Source: Paracoccus sp. (in: a-proteobacteria)
GTDB lineage: Bacteria > Pseudomonadota > Alphaproteobacteria > Rhodobacterales > Rhodobacteraceae
Assembly (NCBI GenBank): GCA_018056045.1
Contig: JAGPGI010000202.1
Location: 1 to 5,625 of the forward strand
Direction of reading: 5' to 3'
Length of the DNA: 5,625 nucleotides
Shown one piece after another: positions 1 through 5,625 of this stretch (the first letter of the stretch is position 1; every line of letters begins with the position of its first letter). The translations under genes were made by a program, and so were the position numbers. Under the pieces are notes generated by a model. The model had not been told where the DNA came from and made no database searches. It saw nothing but the letters and a program-made list of their open reading frames with translations.

Positions 1-157
1 CCTGTCTGCGGCGGCGCTGGGGGGGATCCTGATCCCGCTGGGGCTGGAAAAGGCCGGGGCGGATCCGGCGCTGGCCTCGGGAACATTCGTGACCACGGTG
101 ACCGATGTGGTGGGCTTTTTCACCTTCCTGGGTCTGGCCTCGGTGATCCTGCTGTGA
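1..157 (+). CDS. mgtE: Magnesium transporter MgtE, C-terminal end (partial)
   Basis: Only the last 51 residues are in the window, read from base 2 to the TGA at 155-157. The visible part is hydrophobic and matches the end of the MgtE transmembrane domain: a helix rich in Gly/Leu/Ile, a short polar loop with Asp-Pro-Ala-Leu-Ala-Ser-Gly, then a final helix starting with Thr-Thr-Val-Thr-Asp. From knowledge of the family, the Asp of this last helix (codon 104-106) corresponds to the pore Asp that coordinates Mg2+ in the Thermus thermophilus channel. It lies 17 residues before the C-terminus here, against 18 there. MgtE is an inner-membrane homodimeric Mg2+ channel gated by a cytoplasmic N and CBS domain, which would lie upstream of the window. 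Its stop codon overlaps the start of the next gene, suggesting co-transcription. An SLC41-like relative is the only realistic alternative. Confidence 0.85.
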   Translation, partial: LSAAALGGILIPLGLEKAGADPALASGTFVTTVTDVVGFFTFLGLASVILL

Positions 158-693
158 AATCCGATCTGCGCAAGGCGGCGCTGAAGGCGCGCGGGCAGGG
201 CGGCGACGCGGCGGCGCTGACCCGCAATCTGATCGCGGTGCTGGCGCCCCATGCTGGAAAGGTTCTGGCCGGATACTGGCCGATGCGCGACGAGGCCGAT
301 CCGCGCCCGGCCATGGCGGCGCATGACGGCCCGGTCTGCCTGCCGGTGGTGCTGGGTCCGGCACGGCCGCTGGTCTTTCGCCGCTATGACGGCCGGCTGG
401 AACCGGGGGGCTTTGGCACCAGCCATCCGCCCGCCGATTCGCCCGAACTGCGCCCCGAGGTGCTGATCGTGCCGCTGGCCGGTTTCGACCGTGCCGGCAA
501 CCGGCTGGGCTATGGTGGCGGCTTCTATGACCGGACATTGGCGCAATTGCGGGCCTCGGGTCCGACATTGGCGATCGGATTCGCCTATGGCGTGCAAGAG
601 ATTCGCGCGATTCCCGTCGAGGTAACGGATGCTCCGCTGGATCTGATCGTCACCGATCATGATGTCATTCTGCCGCAGGCAAAAAAATCCTGA
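154..693 (+). CDS. ygfA: 5-formyltetrahydrofolate cyclo-ligase (5-FCL / MTHFS)
   Basis: A complete 179-residue cytosolic enzyme. The family converts 5-formyl-THF plus ATP to 5,10-methenyl-THF, ADP and phosphate, recovering folate trapped in the formyl form for one-carbon metabolism. The sequence shows the family signature near the C-terminus: Phe111-Asp112, then Asn-Arg-Leu-Gly-Tyr-Gly-Gly-Gly-Phe-Tyr-Asp-Arg at 116-127, the Gly-rich ATP/Mg2+ loop. An N-terminal basic helix (Leu-Arg and Arg13) and a Tyr-Trp-Pro-Met-Arg-Asp-Glu-Ala-Asp stretch at about residues 46-54, in the substrate-binding part, also fit. The length is slightly short of the usual 180-200 residues. The start is GTG at 154, which overlaps the mgtE TGA by GTGA. 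There is no convincing Shine-Dalgarno sequence, consistent with translational coupling to mgtE. No ATG in this frame near the 5' end competes. No clear intrinsic terminator follows: only a loop-less palindrome at 695-704 without a T run. Confidence 0.95.
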   Translation: MKSDLRKAALKARGQGGDAAALTRNLIAVLAPHAGKVLAGYWPMRDEADPRPAMAAHDGPVCLPVVLGPARPLVFRRYDGRLEPGGFGTSHPPADSPELRPEVLIVPLAGFDRAGNRLGYGGGFYDRTLAQLRASGPTLAIGFAYGVQEIRAIPVEVTDAPLDLIVTDHDVILPQAKKS

Positions 694-727
694 CCCCGGC
701 CGGGCGGAACGAAGTCGCAACCTGCCC

Positions 728-748
728 TGTGGATAAGCCTGTGGAAAC
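728..748 (-). promoter_or_regulatory. DnaA box pair, one perfect
   Basis: TGTGGATAA at 728-736 is the exact reverse complement of the consensus DnaA box TTATCCACA. Twelve bases further on, 740-748 reads GTTTCCACA on the minus strand, which differs from the relaxed consensus TTWTNCACA only at the first base. The two share the direct repeat CCTGTGGA (726-733 and 738-745), so they sit on nearly the same helical face. A third, much weaker copy (6 of 9) lies at 750-758. DnaA is the replication initiator and also a transcription factor; it regulates nrdAB in E. coli. Control of nrdJ, about 370 bp downstream, is an inference. A titration site, or a role in the upstream operon, is also possible. Confidence 0.55.
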
Positions 749-806
749 CGGGTGGATTGCTGCGCGGAAATCTGCCGGATCATTCAAAATTTCGCTGTCG
801 TGCCAG

Positions 807-815
807 TTTTCCCCA
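807..815 (+). promoter_or_regulatory. Degenerate DnaA-like box
   Basis: TTTTCCCCA matches the relaxed DnaA consensus TTWTNCACA at all positions but the seventh. It lies in the opposite orientation to, and about 70 bp from, the perfect box at 728-736, just before an AT-rich stretch (816-826). Alone it would not be worth calling; its proximity to the perfect box is the only support. Confidence 0.2.
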
Positions 816-895
816 AGATTAATAATGCAGCCGCGGCATGTGCCCCAGCCAGTATTTCCTGCCGAATCCAGGCCTCGAGATCGGTAAAATTTATG

Positions 896-924
896 TTGAA
901 ATGCGCGTGATCTCACGGCAGTTT
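896..924 (+). promoter_or_regulatory. Possible nrdJ promoter (weak)
   Basis: TTGAAA at 896-901 matches 4 of 6 bases of the sigma-70 -35 consensus TTGACA. A 17-bp spacer leads to CAGTTT at 919-924, a poor -10. The putative -10 falls inside the first NrdR-like box (913-928), which is where a repressor site would be expected. Other AT-rich -10-like hexamers exist (AATAAT at 821-826, TAAAAT at 885-890) but lack a -35 at a suitable distance. The placement is a guess guided by the operator position. Confidence 0.2.
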
Positions 925-959
925 GTGTCGCAAGCCCGCATGGCCACAACATTTGGTGT
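913..959. promoter_or_regulatory. Tandem NrdR-box-like operator
   Basis: Two imperfect 16-bp palindromes lie upstream of nrdJ: TCACGGCAGTTTGTGT (913-928) and CCACAACATTTGGTGT (944-959). Against an NrdR-type site such as ACACAATATATTGTGT they match at 10 and 12 of 16 positions, and both keep the outer CAC...GTGT half-sites. They match each other at 11 of 16. Their starts are exactly 31 bp apart, three helical turns, with a 15-bp gap. Paired boxes at 31-32 bp are the known hallmark of NrdR operators. NrdR is a zinc-finger/ATP-cone repressor that senses (d)ATP and shuts off RNR operons in most bacteria. The operator ends 162 bp before the nrdJ ATG. Repression of nrdJ by NrdR is inferred from motif, spacing and position together. 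Confidence 0.65.
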
Positions 960-1047
960 GATGGACGAAATTCGCGCAGCGGCGTGGTCGGCGGCAGATA
1001 GGTTCAGAAATACGGTGATCGGGGGCGGCCAGCAGGGCAGCCCGGCT

Positions 1048-1089
1048 TGCGCCCAAGGGCGCAGGACGGGGCGTCATGTGCTTGCCCCG
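1048..1089 (+). other. Two tandem GC-rich hairpins in the nrdJ leader
   Basis: TGCGCC/GGCGCA (1048-1053 with 1058-1063) forms a perfect 6-bp stem with a CAAG loop. CGGGGC/GCCCCG (1067-1072 with 1084-1089) forms a second perfect 6-bp stem with an 11-nt loop. Neither is followed by a T run, so they are not intrinsic terminators. They end 16 nt before the ribosome binding site. Stems of this size occur by chance in GC-rich DNA, so function is speculative: mRNA stability, pausing or translational control. Confidence 0.3.
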
Positions 1090-1105
1090 GCACCCAGACA
1101 AAAAC

Positions 1106-1111
1106 GAGGGG
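1106..1111 (+). promoter_or_regulatory. Ribosome binding site of nrdJ
   Basis: GAGGGG lies 10 nt before the ATG at 1122-1124 and supports that start over the upstream in-frame TTG at 1047. A second purine tract (AGGGA, 1116-1120) lies too close to the ATG to serve. Confidence 0.55.
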
Positions 1112-1121
1112 CTTCAGGGAT

Positions 1122-4100
1122 ATGCGGATCGAACGGCGTTTCACCACGGCTGGGGGCGGTGCCTACGGCAATCTCGCCTTTACCACCACCACCAGCGAAA
1201 TCCGCAATCCCGATGGCAGCGTCGTCTTTCACAATGATGCGGTCGAGGTGCCCCAGGGCTGGAGCCAGGTCGCCTCGGACGTGATCGCGCAGAAATACTT
1301 CCGCAAGGCCGGGGTGCCGGCGCGGCTCAAGCGCGTCAAGGAAAAGGGTGTGCCCGAATTCCTGTGGCGCTCGGTCCCCGATGAGGAGGCGCTGGCAAAA
1401 CTGCCCGAAGAGGCGCGCTATGTGGGCGAGGTCTCGGCCCGGCAGGTCTTTGACCGGCTGGCCGGCGCCTGGGCCTATTGGGGCTGGAAGGGCGGCTATT
1501 TCACCAAGGAGGACGACGCCCGCGCCTATTACGACGAAATGCGCCACATGCTGGCGCGGCAGATGGCGGCCCCGAACAGTCCGCAATGGTTCAATACCGG
1601 GCTGCACTGGGCTTACGGCATCGACGGTCCGGGGCAGGGCCATTTCTATGTCGATTACAAGTCGGGCAAGCTGGTCCGTTCGGACAGCGCCTATGAGCAT
1701 CCCCAGCCCCATGCCTGCTTCATCCAGTCGGTCAGCGATGATCTGGTGAACGAAGGCGGCATCATGGACCTGTGGGTGCGTGAGGCGCGGCTTTTCAAAT
1801 ACGGCTCGGGCACGGGCACCAATTTTTCGTCCCTGCGGGGCGAGGGCGAGAAACTGTCGGGCGGCGGCAAGTCTTCGGGGCTCATGGGCTTTCTGAAGAT
1901 CGGAGACCGCGCAGCCGGCGCGATCAAATCGGGCGGCACGACCCGGCGCGCGGCAAAGATGGTGATCTGCGACATGGATCACCCCGACATCGAGCAGTTC
2001 ATCAACTGGAAGGTCATCGAAGAGCAGAAGGTCGCCTCGCTGGTGGCCGGCTCCAAGATGCACGAGCAGAAGCTGAACGAGATCTTCGCCGCGATCCGTG
2101 GCTGGGATGGCAGCATCGACGATGCGACCGACCCGGCGCGGAATGCGGCGCTGAAATCGGCGATCCGGGCCGCGAAGCGCGCCATGATCCCCGAAACCTA
2201 TGTCAACCGGGTTCTGCAATATGCGCGGCAGGGCTTTGATTCAATTGAATTCCCGACCTATGACACCGATTGGGACTCAGAGGCCTATATCTCGGTCTCG
2301 GGGCAGAACTCGAACAACTCGGTGCGGGTGACCGACAGCTTCCTGTGCGCTGTGCGTGAGGATGCCCCATGGGAGCTGGTGCGCCGCACCGATGGCAAGG
2401 TCGCGCGGACGGTTTCGGCGCGCGAGCTTTGGGACCAGATCGGCCATGCCGCATGGGCCTGCGCCGATCCGGGCATCCAGTTCCATGACACCGTGAACGC
2501 CTGGCATACCTGCCCCGAGGACGGGGCGATCCGCGGCAGCAACCCCTGCAGCGAATACATGTTCCTGGACGATACCGCCTGCAATCTGGCCTCGATGAAC
2601 CTGTTGCGTTTCTGGGATGGCGAGGAATTCGACGCGAACGGCTATGTCCATGCCAGCCGGCTATGGACCATCACACTGGAAATCAGCGTGCTGATGGCGC
2701 AGTTCCCCAGCAAGGAAATCGCGCAGCGCAGCTATGATTTCCGCACGCTGGGTCTGGGTTACGCCAATCTGGGCGGGCTGCTGATGAACATGGGCTATGG
2801 CTATGACAGCATCGAGGGCCGGGCCGTCTGCGGCGCGCTGACCGCGATCATGACCGGCGTGGCCTATGCGACCTCGGCCGAGATGGCGGCCGAGCTGGGG
2901 CCGTTCCCCGGCTACAAGAAAAACGCGCGTCACATGCTGCGCGTCATCCGCAACCACCGCGCCGCCGTTCACGGCACCGGCGCCTATCACGGGGTGAATG
3001 TCCGCCCGGTCGAGCTGGACGTGGCCAATTGCCCCGACCCGCGTCTGGTGGCGCTGGCGCAAGGCGCATGGGACGAGGCGCTGAGCCTTGGCGAAGAGCA
3101 CGGCTATCGCAATGCGCAGGCCACGGTGATCGCGCCGACCGGCACCATCGGTCTGGTGATGGATTGCGACACCACCGGCATCGAGCCTGATTTCGCGCTG
3201 GTCAAGTTCAAGAAACTGGCAGGCGGCGGCTATTTCAAGATCATCAACCGCTCGGTGCCCTCGGCGCTTGAGACGCTGGGTTACGGCTCGGCCCAGATCG
3301 AGGAAATCGTCGCCTATGCCGTGGGGCACGCCAGCCTTGGCAATTGCCCCGGCATCAACCATGCCAGCCTGATCGGCCACGGCTTCGGCCCGCGCGAGCT
3401 GGAAAAGGTCGACGCGGCACTGGCCTCGGCCTTCGATATCCGCTTTGTCTTCAACCAGTGGACCTTGGGCGAGGCCTTCTGCCGCGAGACGCTGGGCATT
3501 CCGGCTGAAAAGCTGAACGACCCGACCTTCGACCTGCTGCGGCATCTGGGCTTTACCAAGGCGCAGATCGAGGCGGCGAACGATCATGTCTGTGGCACCA
3601 TGACGCTGGAGGGCGCGCCGCATCTGGACCCCGCGCATCTGCCGGTCTTTGACTGCGCCAACCCCTGCGGGCGCAAGGGCAAGCGCTATCTGACCGTGGA
3701 CAGCCATATCCGCATGATGGCGGCGGCCCAAAGCTTCATCTCGGGCGCGATCTCCAAGACCATCAACATGCCCAACAGCGCCACCATCGCCGATGCGCTG
3801 GCCGCCTATGAGCTGAGCTGGTCCTTGGGCATCAAGGCCAATGCGCTGTACCGCGACGGATCAAAGCTGAGCCAGCCCTTGGCCGCCGCGCTGGTCGAGG
3901 ATGACGAAGAGGCCGAAGAGATTCTCACCAGCGGCACGCCGCAGGAAAAGGCCACCGTCATCGCCGAAAAGATCGTCGAGCGGATCATCGTCAAGGAGGC
4001 CGTGCGCAGCCATCGCGAAAAACTGCCCCAGCGCCGCAAGGGCTATACGCAAAAGGCGGTCGTCGGCGGCCACAAGGTCTATCTGCGCACCGGCGAATAT

Positions 4101-4763
4101 GACGATGGCGCGCTTGGCGAGATCTTCATCGACATGCACAAGGAAGGCGCGGGCTTCCGGGCGATGATGAACAACTTCGCCATCGCGGTCTCGGTCGGGT
4201 TGCAATACGGCGTGCCGCTGGAGGAATTCGTCGACGCCTTCACCTTCACCCGGTTCGAACCGGCGGGCATGGTGCAAGGGAATGACAGCATCAAGAACGC
4301 CACCTCGATCCTGGACTATGTGTTCCGCGAACTGGCGGTCAGCTATCTGGACCGCACCGATCTGGCGCATGTCAAGCCGCAGGGCGCCAGCTTTGACGAT
4401 CTGGGCGGCGGCGAGGCCGAAGGGCAGAACCTTGCCCCGGTCAGCGATCAGGCCGAGCTGAAATCGCTGACCATGCTCAAGCAGATCAGCAGCGCCGGCT
4501 ATCTGCGCAAGCGCCTGCCGCAAGAGCTGATGGTGCTGCAGGGGGGCGTGTCGTCGGTGGCGGTCGCAACCGGTATGGCCGAGGCGGCGGCCAGCTATCA
4601 GGTGGCCAGCACGGTCGCTGCGACCGGCATGGACGCGCGCACCAAGGCCAAGATGCAGGGCTATGAGGGCGACCCCTGCGGGGAATGTGGAAATTACACG
4701 CTGGTGCGCAATGGCACCTGCATGAAGTGCAATACCTGCGGCGGAACGTCGGGGTGTAGCTGA
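1122..4763 (+). CDS. nrdJ: Adenosylcobalamin-dependent (class II) ribonucleoside-diphosphate reductase NrdJ
   Basis: A complete 1213-residue cytosolic enzyme that reduces ribonucleotides to deoxyribonucleotides, using coenzyme B12 instead of a radical-generating second subunit, so it works with or without oxygen. Domains: class II N-terminal region (about 1-140); ten-stranded alpha/beta barrel catalytic domain (about 150-920); an acidic linker (about 925-975); a TSCPD domain (about 984-1077); and a cysteine-rich tail. Active-site residues are present. Cys199 (His-Ala-Cys-Phe-Ile-Gln) and Cys487 form the reducing pair. The Asn474-Pro-Cys476-Ser-Glu478 motif carries the thiyl-radical Cys476 with its Asn and Glu partners. 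Pro672-Thr-Gly-Thr-Ile-Gly is the phosphate loop. The tail has CxxC pairs at 1186/1189 and 1200/1203, plus Cys1206 and Cys1212. This matches the zinc-finger tail known in many class II enzymes, which re-reduces the active site. No ATP-cone is apparent at the N-terminus and there is no intein. About 90 extra residues lie between about 298 and 394 compared with compact class II enzymes, and the size is normal for the large proteobacterial NrdJ. The ATG is chosen because GAGGGG precedes it and homologous N-termini begin with a short Arg/Phe-rich stretch. It is probably a single-gene transcript under NrdR. Confidence 0.97.
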   Translation: MRIERRFTTAGGGAYGNLAFTTTTSEIRNPDGSVVFHNDAVEVPQGWSQVASDVIAQKYFRKAGVPARLKRVKEKGVPEFLWRSVPDEEALAKLPEEARYVGEVSARQVFDRLAGAWAYWGWKGGYFTKEDDARAYYDEMRHMLARQMAAPNSPQWFNTGLHWAYGIDGPGQGHFYVDYKSGKLVRSDSAYEHPQPHACFIQSVSDDLVNEGGIMDLWVREARLFKYGSGTGTNFSSLRGEGEKLSGGGKSSGLMGFLKIGDRAAGAIKSGGTTRRAAKMVICDMDHPDIEQFINWKVIEEQKVASLVAGSKMHEQKLNEIFAAIRGWDGSIDDATDPARNAALKSAIRAAKRAMIPETYVNRVLQYARQGFDSIEFPTYDTDWDSEAYISVSGQNSNNSVRVTDSFLCAVREDAPWELVRRTDGKVARTVSARELWDQIGHAAWACADPGIQFHDTVNAWHTCPEDGAIRGSNPCSEYMFLDDTACNLASMNLLRFWDGEEFDANGYVHASRLWTITLEISVLMAQFPSKEIAQRSYDFRTLGLGYANLGGLLMNMGYGYDSIEGRAVCGALTAIMTGVAYATSAEMAAELGPFPGYKKNARHMLRVIRNHRAAVHGTGAYHGVNVRPVELDVANCPDPRLVALAQGAWDEALSLGEEHGYRNAQATVIAPTGTIGLVMDCDTTGIEPDFALVKFKKLAGGGYFKIINRSVPSALETLGYGSAQIEEIVAYAVGHASLGNCPGINHASLIGHGFGPRELEKVDAALASAFDIRFVFNQWTLGEAFCRETLGIPAEKLNDPTFDLLRHLGFTKAQIEAANDHVCGTMTLEGAPHLDPAHLPVFDCANPCGRKGKRYLTVDSHIRMMAAAQSFISGAISKTINMPNSATIADALAAYELSWSLGIKANALYRDGSKLSQPLAAALVEDDEEAEEILTSGTPQEKATVIAEKIVERIIVKEAVRSHREKLPQRRKGYTQKAVVGGHKVYLRTGEYDDGALGEIFIDMHKEGAGFRAMMNNFAIAVSVGLQYGVPLEEFVDAFTFTRFEPAGMVQGNDSIKNATSILDYVFRELAVSYLDRTDLAHVKPQGASFDDLGGGEAEGQNLAPVSDQAELKSLTMLKQISSAGYLRKRLPQELMVLQGGVSSVAVATGMAEAAASYQVASTVAATGMDARTKAKMQGYEGDPCGECGNYTLVRNGTCMKCNTCGGTSGCS

Positions 4764-4788
4764 GGCAGAAGAAGAAAACAGGCAAAAC

Positions 4789-4827
4789 AGGCGCGTCCGG
4801 GCCGTCCCGGGCGCGCCTCTCCTTTTC
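4789..4827. terminator. Bidirectional intrinsic terminator between nrdJ and the BKACE gene
   Basis: Bases 4789-4801 pair with 4806-4818 in a 13-bp stem (twelve Watson-Crick pairs and one T-G wobble at 4796/4811) closing a CCGT tetraloop. On the + strand it is followed by CTCCTTTTC (4819-4827). On the - strand it is followed by a T-rich stretch (complement of 4768-4788: GTTTTGCC, then TGTTTTCTTCTTC). It lies in the 70-bp gap between two convergent genes, 25 bp after the nrdJ stop and about 15 bp from the BKACE stop, so it can serve both. Confidence 0.88.
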
Positions 4828-4833
4828 GGGGGA

Positions 4834-5625
4834 TCAGAATTCGACCTGATCGGCACCCTTGAGCGCCAGAATTTCCCGCGCCTCGTCGGGGGAGGCGATC
4901 TCAAGCCCCAGCCCCTCGATGATCTGGCGGGCGCGGGTGACCTGCTCGGCGTTGGATTTCGCCAGCTGGCCGGGGCCGTTCCACAGCGAATCCTCCAGCC
5001 CGACACGGACATGGCCGCCCATCGCCGCCGACATGGCCGCAATCGCCATCTGGTTCTTTCCCGCGCCAAGCACCGACCAGCGGTAATTGTCGCCGAAAAG
5101 CCGATCGGCGGTGCGTTTCATATGCATGACATCCTCGGGATGGGCGCCGATGCCGCCCATCAGCCCGAACACGGTCTGGATGAACAGCGGCCCCTTGACG
5201 ATTCCGGCGTCAAAGAAGTGCTTGAGGTTGTAGAGATGCGCGGTGTCGTAGCATTCGAACTCGAACCGGGTACCATTGGCGCCCAGCGTGGTCAGGATAT
5301 GTTCGATATCGCCGAAGGTGTTGCGAAACACGATATCGCGGTTGGACAGATAGTCGCGTTCCCATTGATGTTTCAGGCTGTTTTCAAAGCGCGCCAGCAT
5401 GGGAAACAGGCCGAAATTCATCGTGCCCATGTTCAATGAGGCGACCTCGGGCTTCCATGTCGCGGCGGGGCGGATGCGTTCCTGAATGGTCATCGTCGGC
5501 GCGCCGCCGGTGGTGATGTTGACCACGCAATCGCTGCGCTGCTTGATCACGCGCAGAAAGGGCTCAAACGCCTCGGGGGTCTGGTCGGGGCGGCCGTCCT
5601 GCGGGTCGCGGGCATGCAGGTGAAC
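4834..5625 (-). CDS. Beta-keto acid cleavage enzyme (BKACE, DUF849; 3-keto-5-aminohexanoate cleavage family), N-terminus missing
   Basis: The frame is open from the right edge (codon 5625-5623) to the TGA at 4836-4834, giving 263 visible residues. The family is usually about 300-310 residues, so roughly 45 are beyond the window. BKACE enzymes are Zn-dependent TIM-barrel proteins that condense a beta-keto acid with acetyl-CoA, yielding acetoacetate and a new acyl-CoA. Visible hallmarks are the His-Leu-His-Ala-Arg-Asp metal motif at the very edge (His codons 5622-5620 and 5616-5614), Asn-Ile-Thr-Thr-Gly-Gly about 32 residues later, and Arg-Val-Gly-Leu-Glu-Asp. In that last motif Arg (5007-5005), Glu (4995-4993) and Asp (4992-4990) have the spacing of the Kce residues I recall as Arg226, zinc ligand Glu230 and Asp231. 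A GTG at 5550 is internal, since the His-x-His motif lies upstream of it in frame. The substrate cannot be told: lysine fermentation (Kce), dehydrocarnitine cleavage and others share this fold. The gene is convergent with nrdJ, with a shared terminator and no obvious functional link. Confidence 0.92.
   Translation of the reverse strand, partial: VHLHARDPQDGRPDQTPEAFEPFLRVIKQRSDCVVNITTGGAPTMTIQERIRPAATWKPEVASLNMGTMNFGLFPMLARFENSLKHQWERDYLSNRDIVFRNTFGDIEHILTTLGANGTRFEFECYDTAHLYNLKHFFDAGIVKGPLFIQTVFGLMGGIGAHPEDVMHMKRTADRLFGDNYRWSVLGAGKNQMAIAAMSAAMGGHVRVGLEDSLWNGPGQLAKSNAEQVTRARQIIEGLGLEIASPDEAREILALKGADQVEF

Larger units (their letters stand above)
694..1121. other. 428-bp intergenic regulatory region upstream of nrdJ
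   Basis: No open frame here has a recognisable product. Compared with the flanking coding DNA the stretch at about 780-900 is relatively AT-rich, as expected of a promoter region. In order it contains a cluster of DnaA-box-like 9-mers (728-815), an 8-bp GC palindrome (830-837), a single GANTC site (864-868), two NrdR-box-like palindromes (913-928 and 944-959), two small hairpins (1048-1063 and 1067-1089), and the nrdJ ribosome binding site. I found no tRNA-like element and no recognisable cobalamin riboswitch core. A small RNA cannot be excluded from sequence inspection alone. Confidence 0.7.

Noticed and set aside
100..153. 6S RNA gene upstream of the cyclo-ligase gene
   Set aside because: 6S RNA often precedes this gene in proteobacteria, but here mgtE overlaps its start, leaving no room. 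No obvious 6S-like long hairpin was seen downstream either.
695..704. Terminator after the cyclo-ligase gene
   Set aside because: CCCGGCCGGG is a palindrome with no loop and no T run, so it does not fit an intrinsic terminator.
1047..1121. Upstream TTG start adding 25 residues to NrdJ
   Set aside because: The added residues do not resemble an RNR N-terminus, the TTG lies at the first leader hairpin, and the ATG at 1122 has a GAGGGG ribosome binding site at a workable distance.
960..1121. Cobalamin riboswitch upstream of the B12-dependent enzyme
   Set aside because: The conserved B12-box and core elements are not visible; only a vague similarity around 1084-1097 exists. A covariance-model search would settle it.
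838..1284. Open + strand frame from the intergenic region into the start of nrdJ (148 codons)
   Set aside because: It overlaps the real nrdJ frame, has a low-complexity Pro/Ala/Arg composition typical of an out-of-frame GC-rich read, and resembles no protein I recognise.
1074..2219. Long antisense open frame opposite nrdJ (also 2661-3731 and 3861-5069)
   Set aside because: Long antisense frames are common opposite GC-rich genes with strong third-position bias. The translations look like shadow sequence (Arg/Ala/Gly/His-rich, no domain), while the + strand frame is an unambiguous RNR.
1122..4763. Intein in NrdJ
   Set aside because: Class II RNRs often carry inteins, but the catalytic motifs here are uninterrupted and the length is normal for the large intein-free form.
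5548..5550. GTG as the start of the BKACE gene
   Set aside because: The frame stays open to the window edge and encodes the conserved His-x-His metal motif upstream of this codon, so it is an internal Val.

Overview
This GC-rich window (high G/C at third codon positions) looks like a chromosomal piece of an alphaproteobacterium, most likely Rhodobacterales and possibly Paracoccus-like. That placement rests on protein flavour and codon use, not on a marker gene. I see no mobile element, CRISPR array, tRNA, rRNA or phage gene. It reads as an ordinary housekeeping region with an interesting regulatory interval.

Layout from left to right. (1) 1-157, + strand: the last 51 residues of an MgtE-type Mg2+ channel. 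(2) 154-693, +: a complete 5-formyltetrahydrofolate cyclo-ligase whose GTG start overlaps the mgtE stop, so the two are probably translationally coupled. (3) 694-1121: a 428-bp non-coding interval. It holds a perfect DnaA box with degenerate companions (728-815), a pair of NrdR-box-like palindromes spaced exactly 31 bp apart (913-959), and two small GC-rich hairpins in the presumed leader (1048-1089). (4) 1122-4763, +: a complete 1213-residue adenosylcobalamin-dependent (class II) ribonucleotide reductase, NrdJ, with all core catalytic residues and a C-terminal cysteine-rich zinc-finger tail. (5) 4789-4827: a strong hairpin with T-rich flanks on both strands, serving as a shared terminator between convergent genes. 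(6) 4834-5625, - strand: the C-terminal 263 residues of a beta-keto acid cleavage enzyme (BKACE/DUF849, annotated as 3-keto-5-aminohexanoate cleavage protein), running off the right edge.

How the genes work together: cyclo-ligase returns 5-formyl-THF to the active one-carbon pool that feeds purine and thymidylate synthesis, and NrdJ makes deoxyribonucleotides without needing oxygen. The two are thematically linked through DNA precursor supply, but the 428-bp gap with its own regulatory sites argues that nrdJ is a separate transcription unit. The BKACE gene is convergent and has no evident functional link. The most noteworthy signal is the combined NrdR/DnaA arrangement upstream of a class II RNR. 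I found no evidence of an undescribed multi-gene system.
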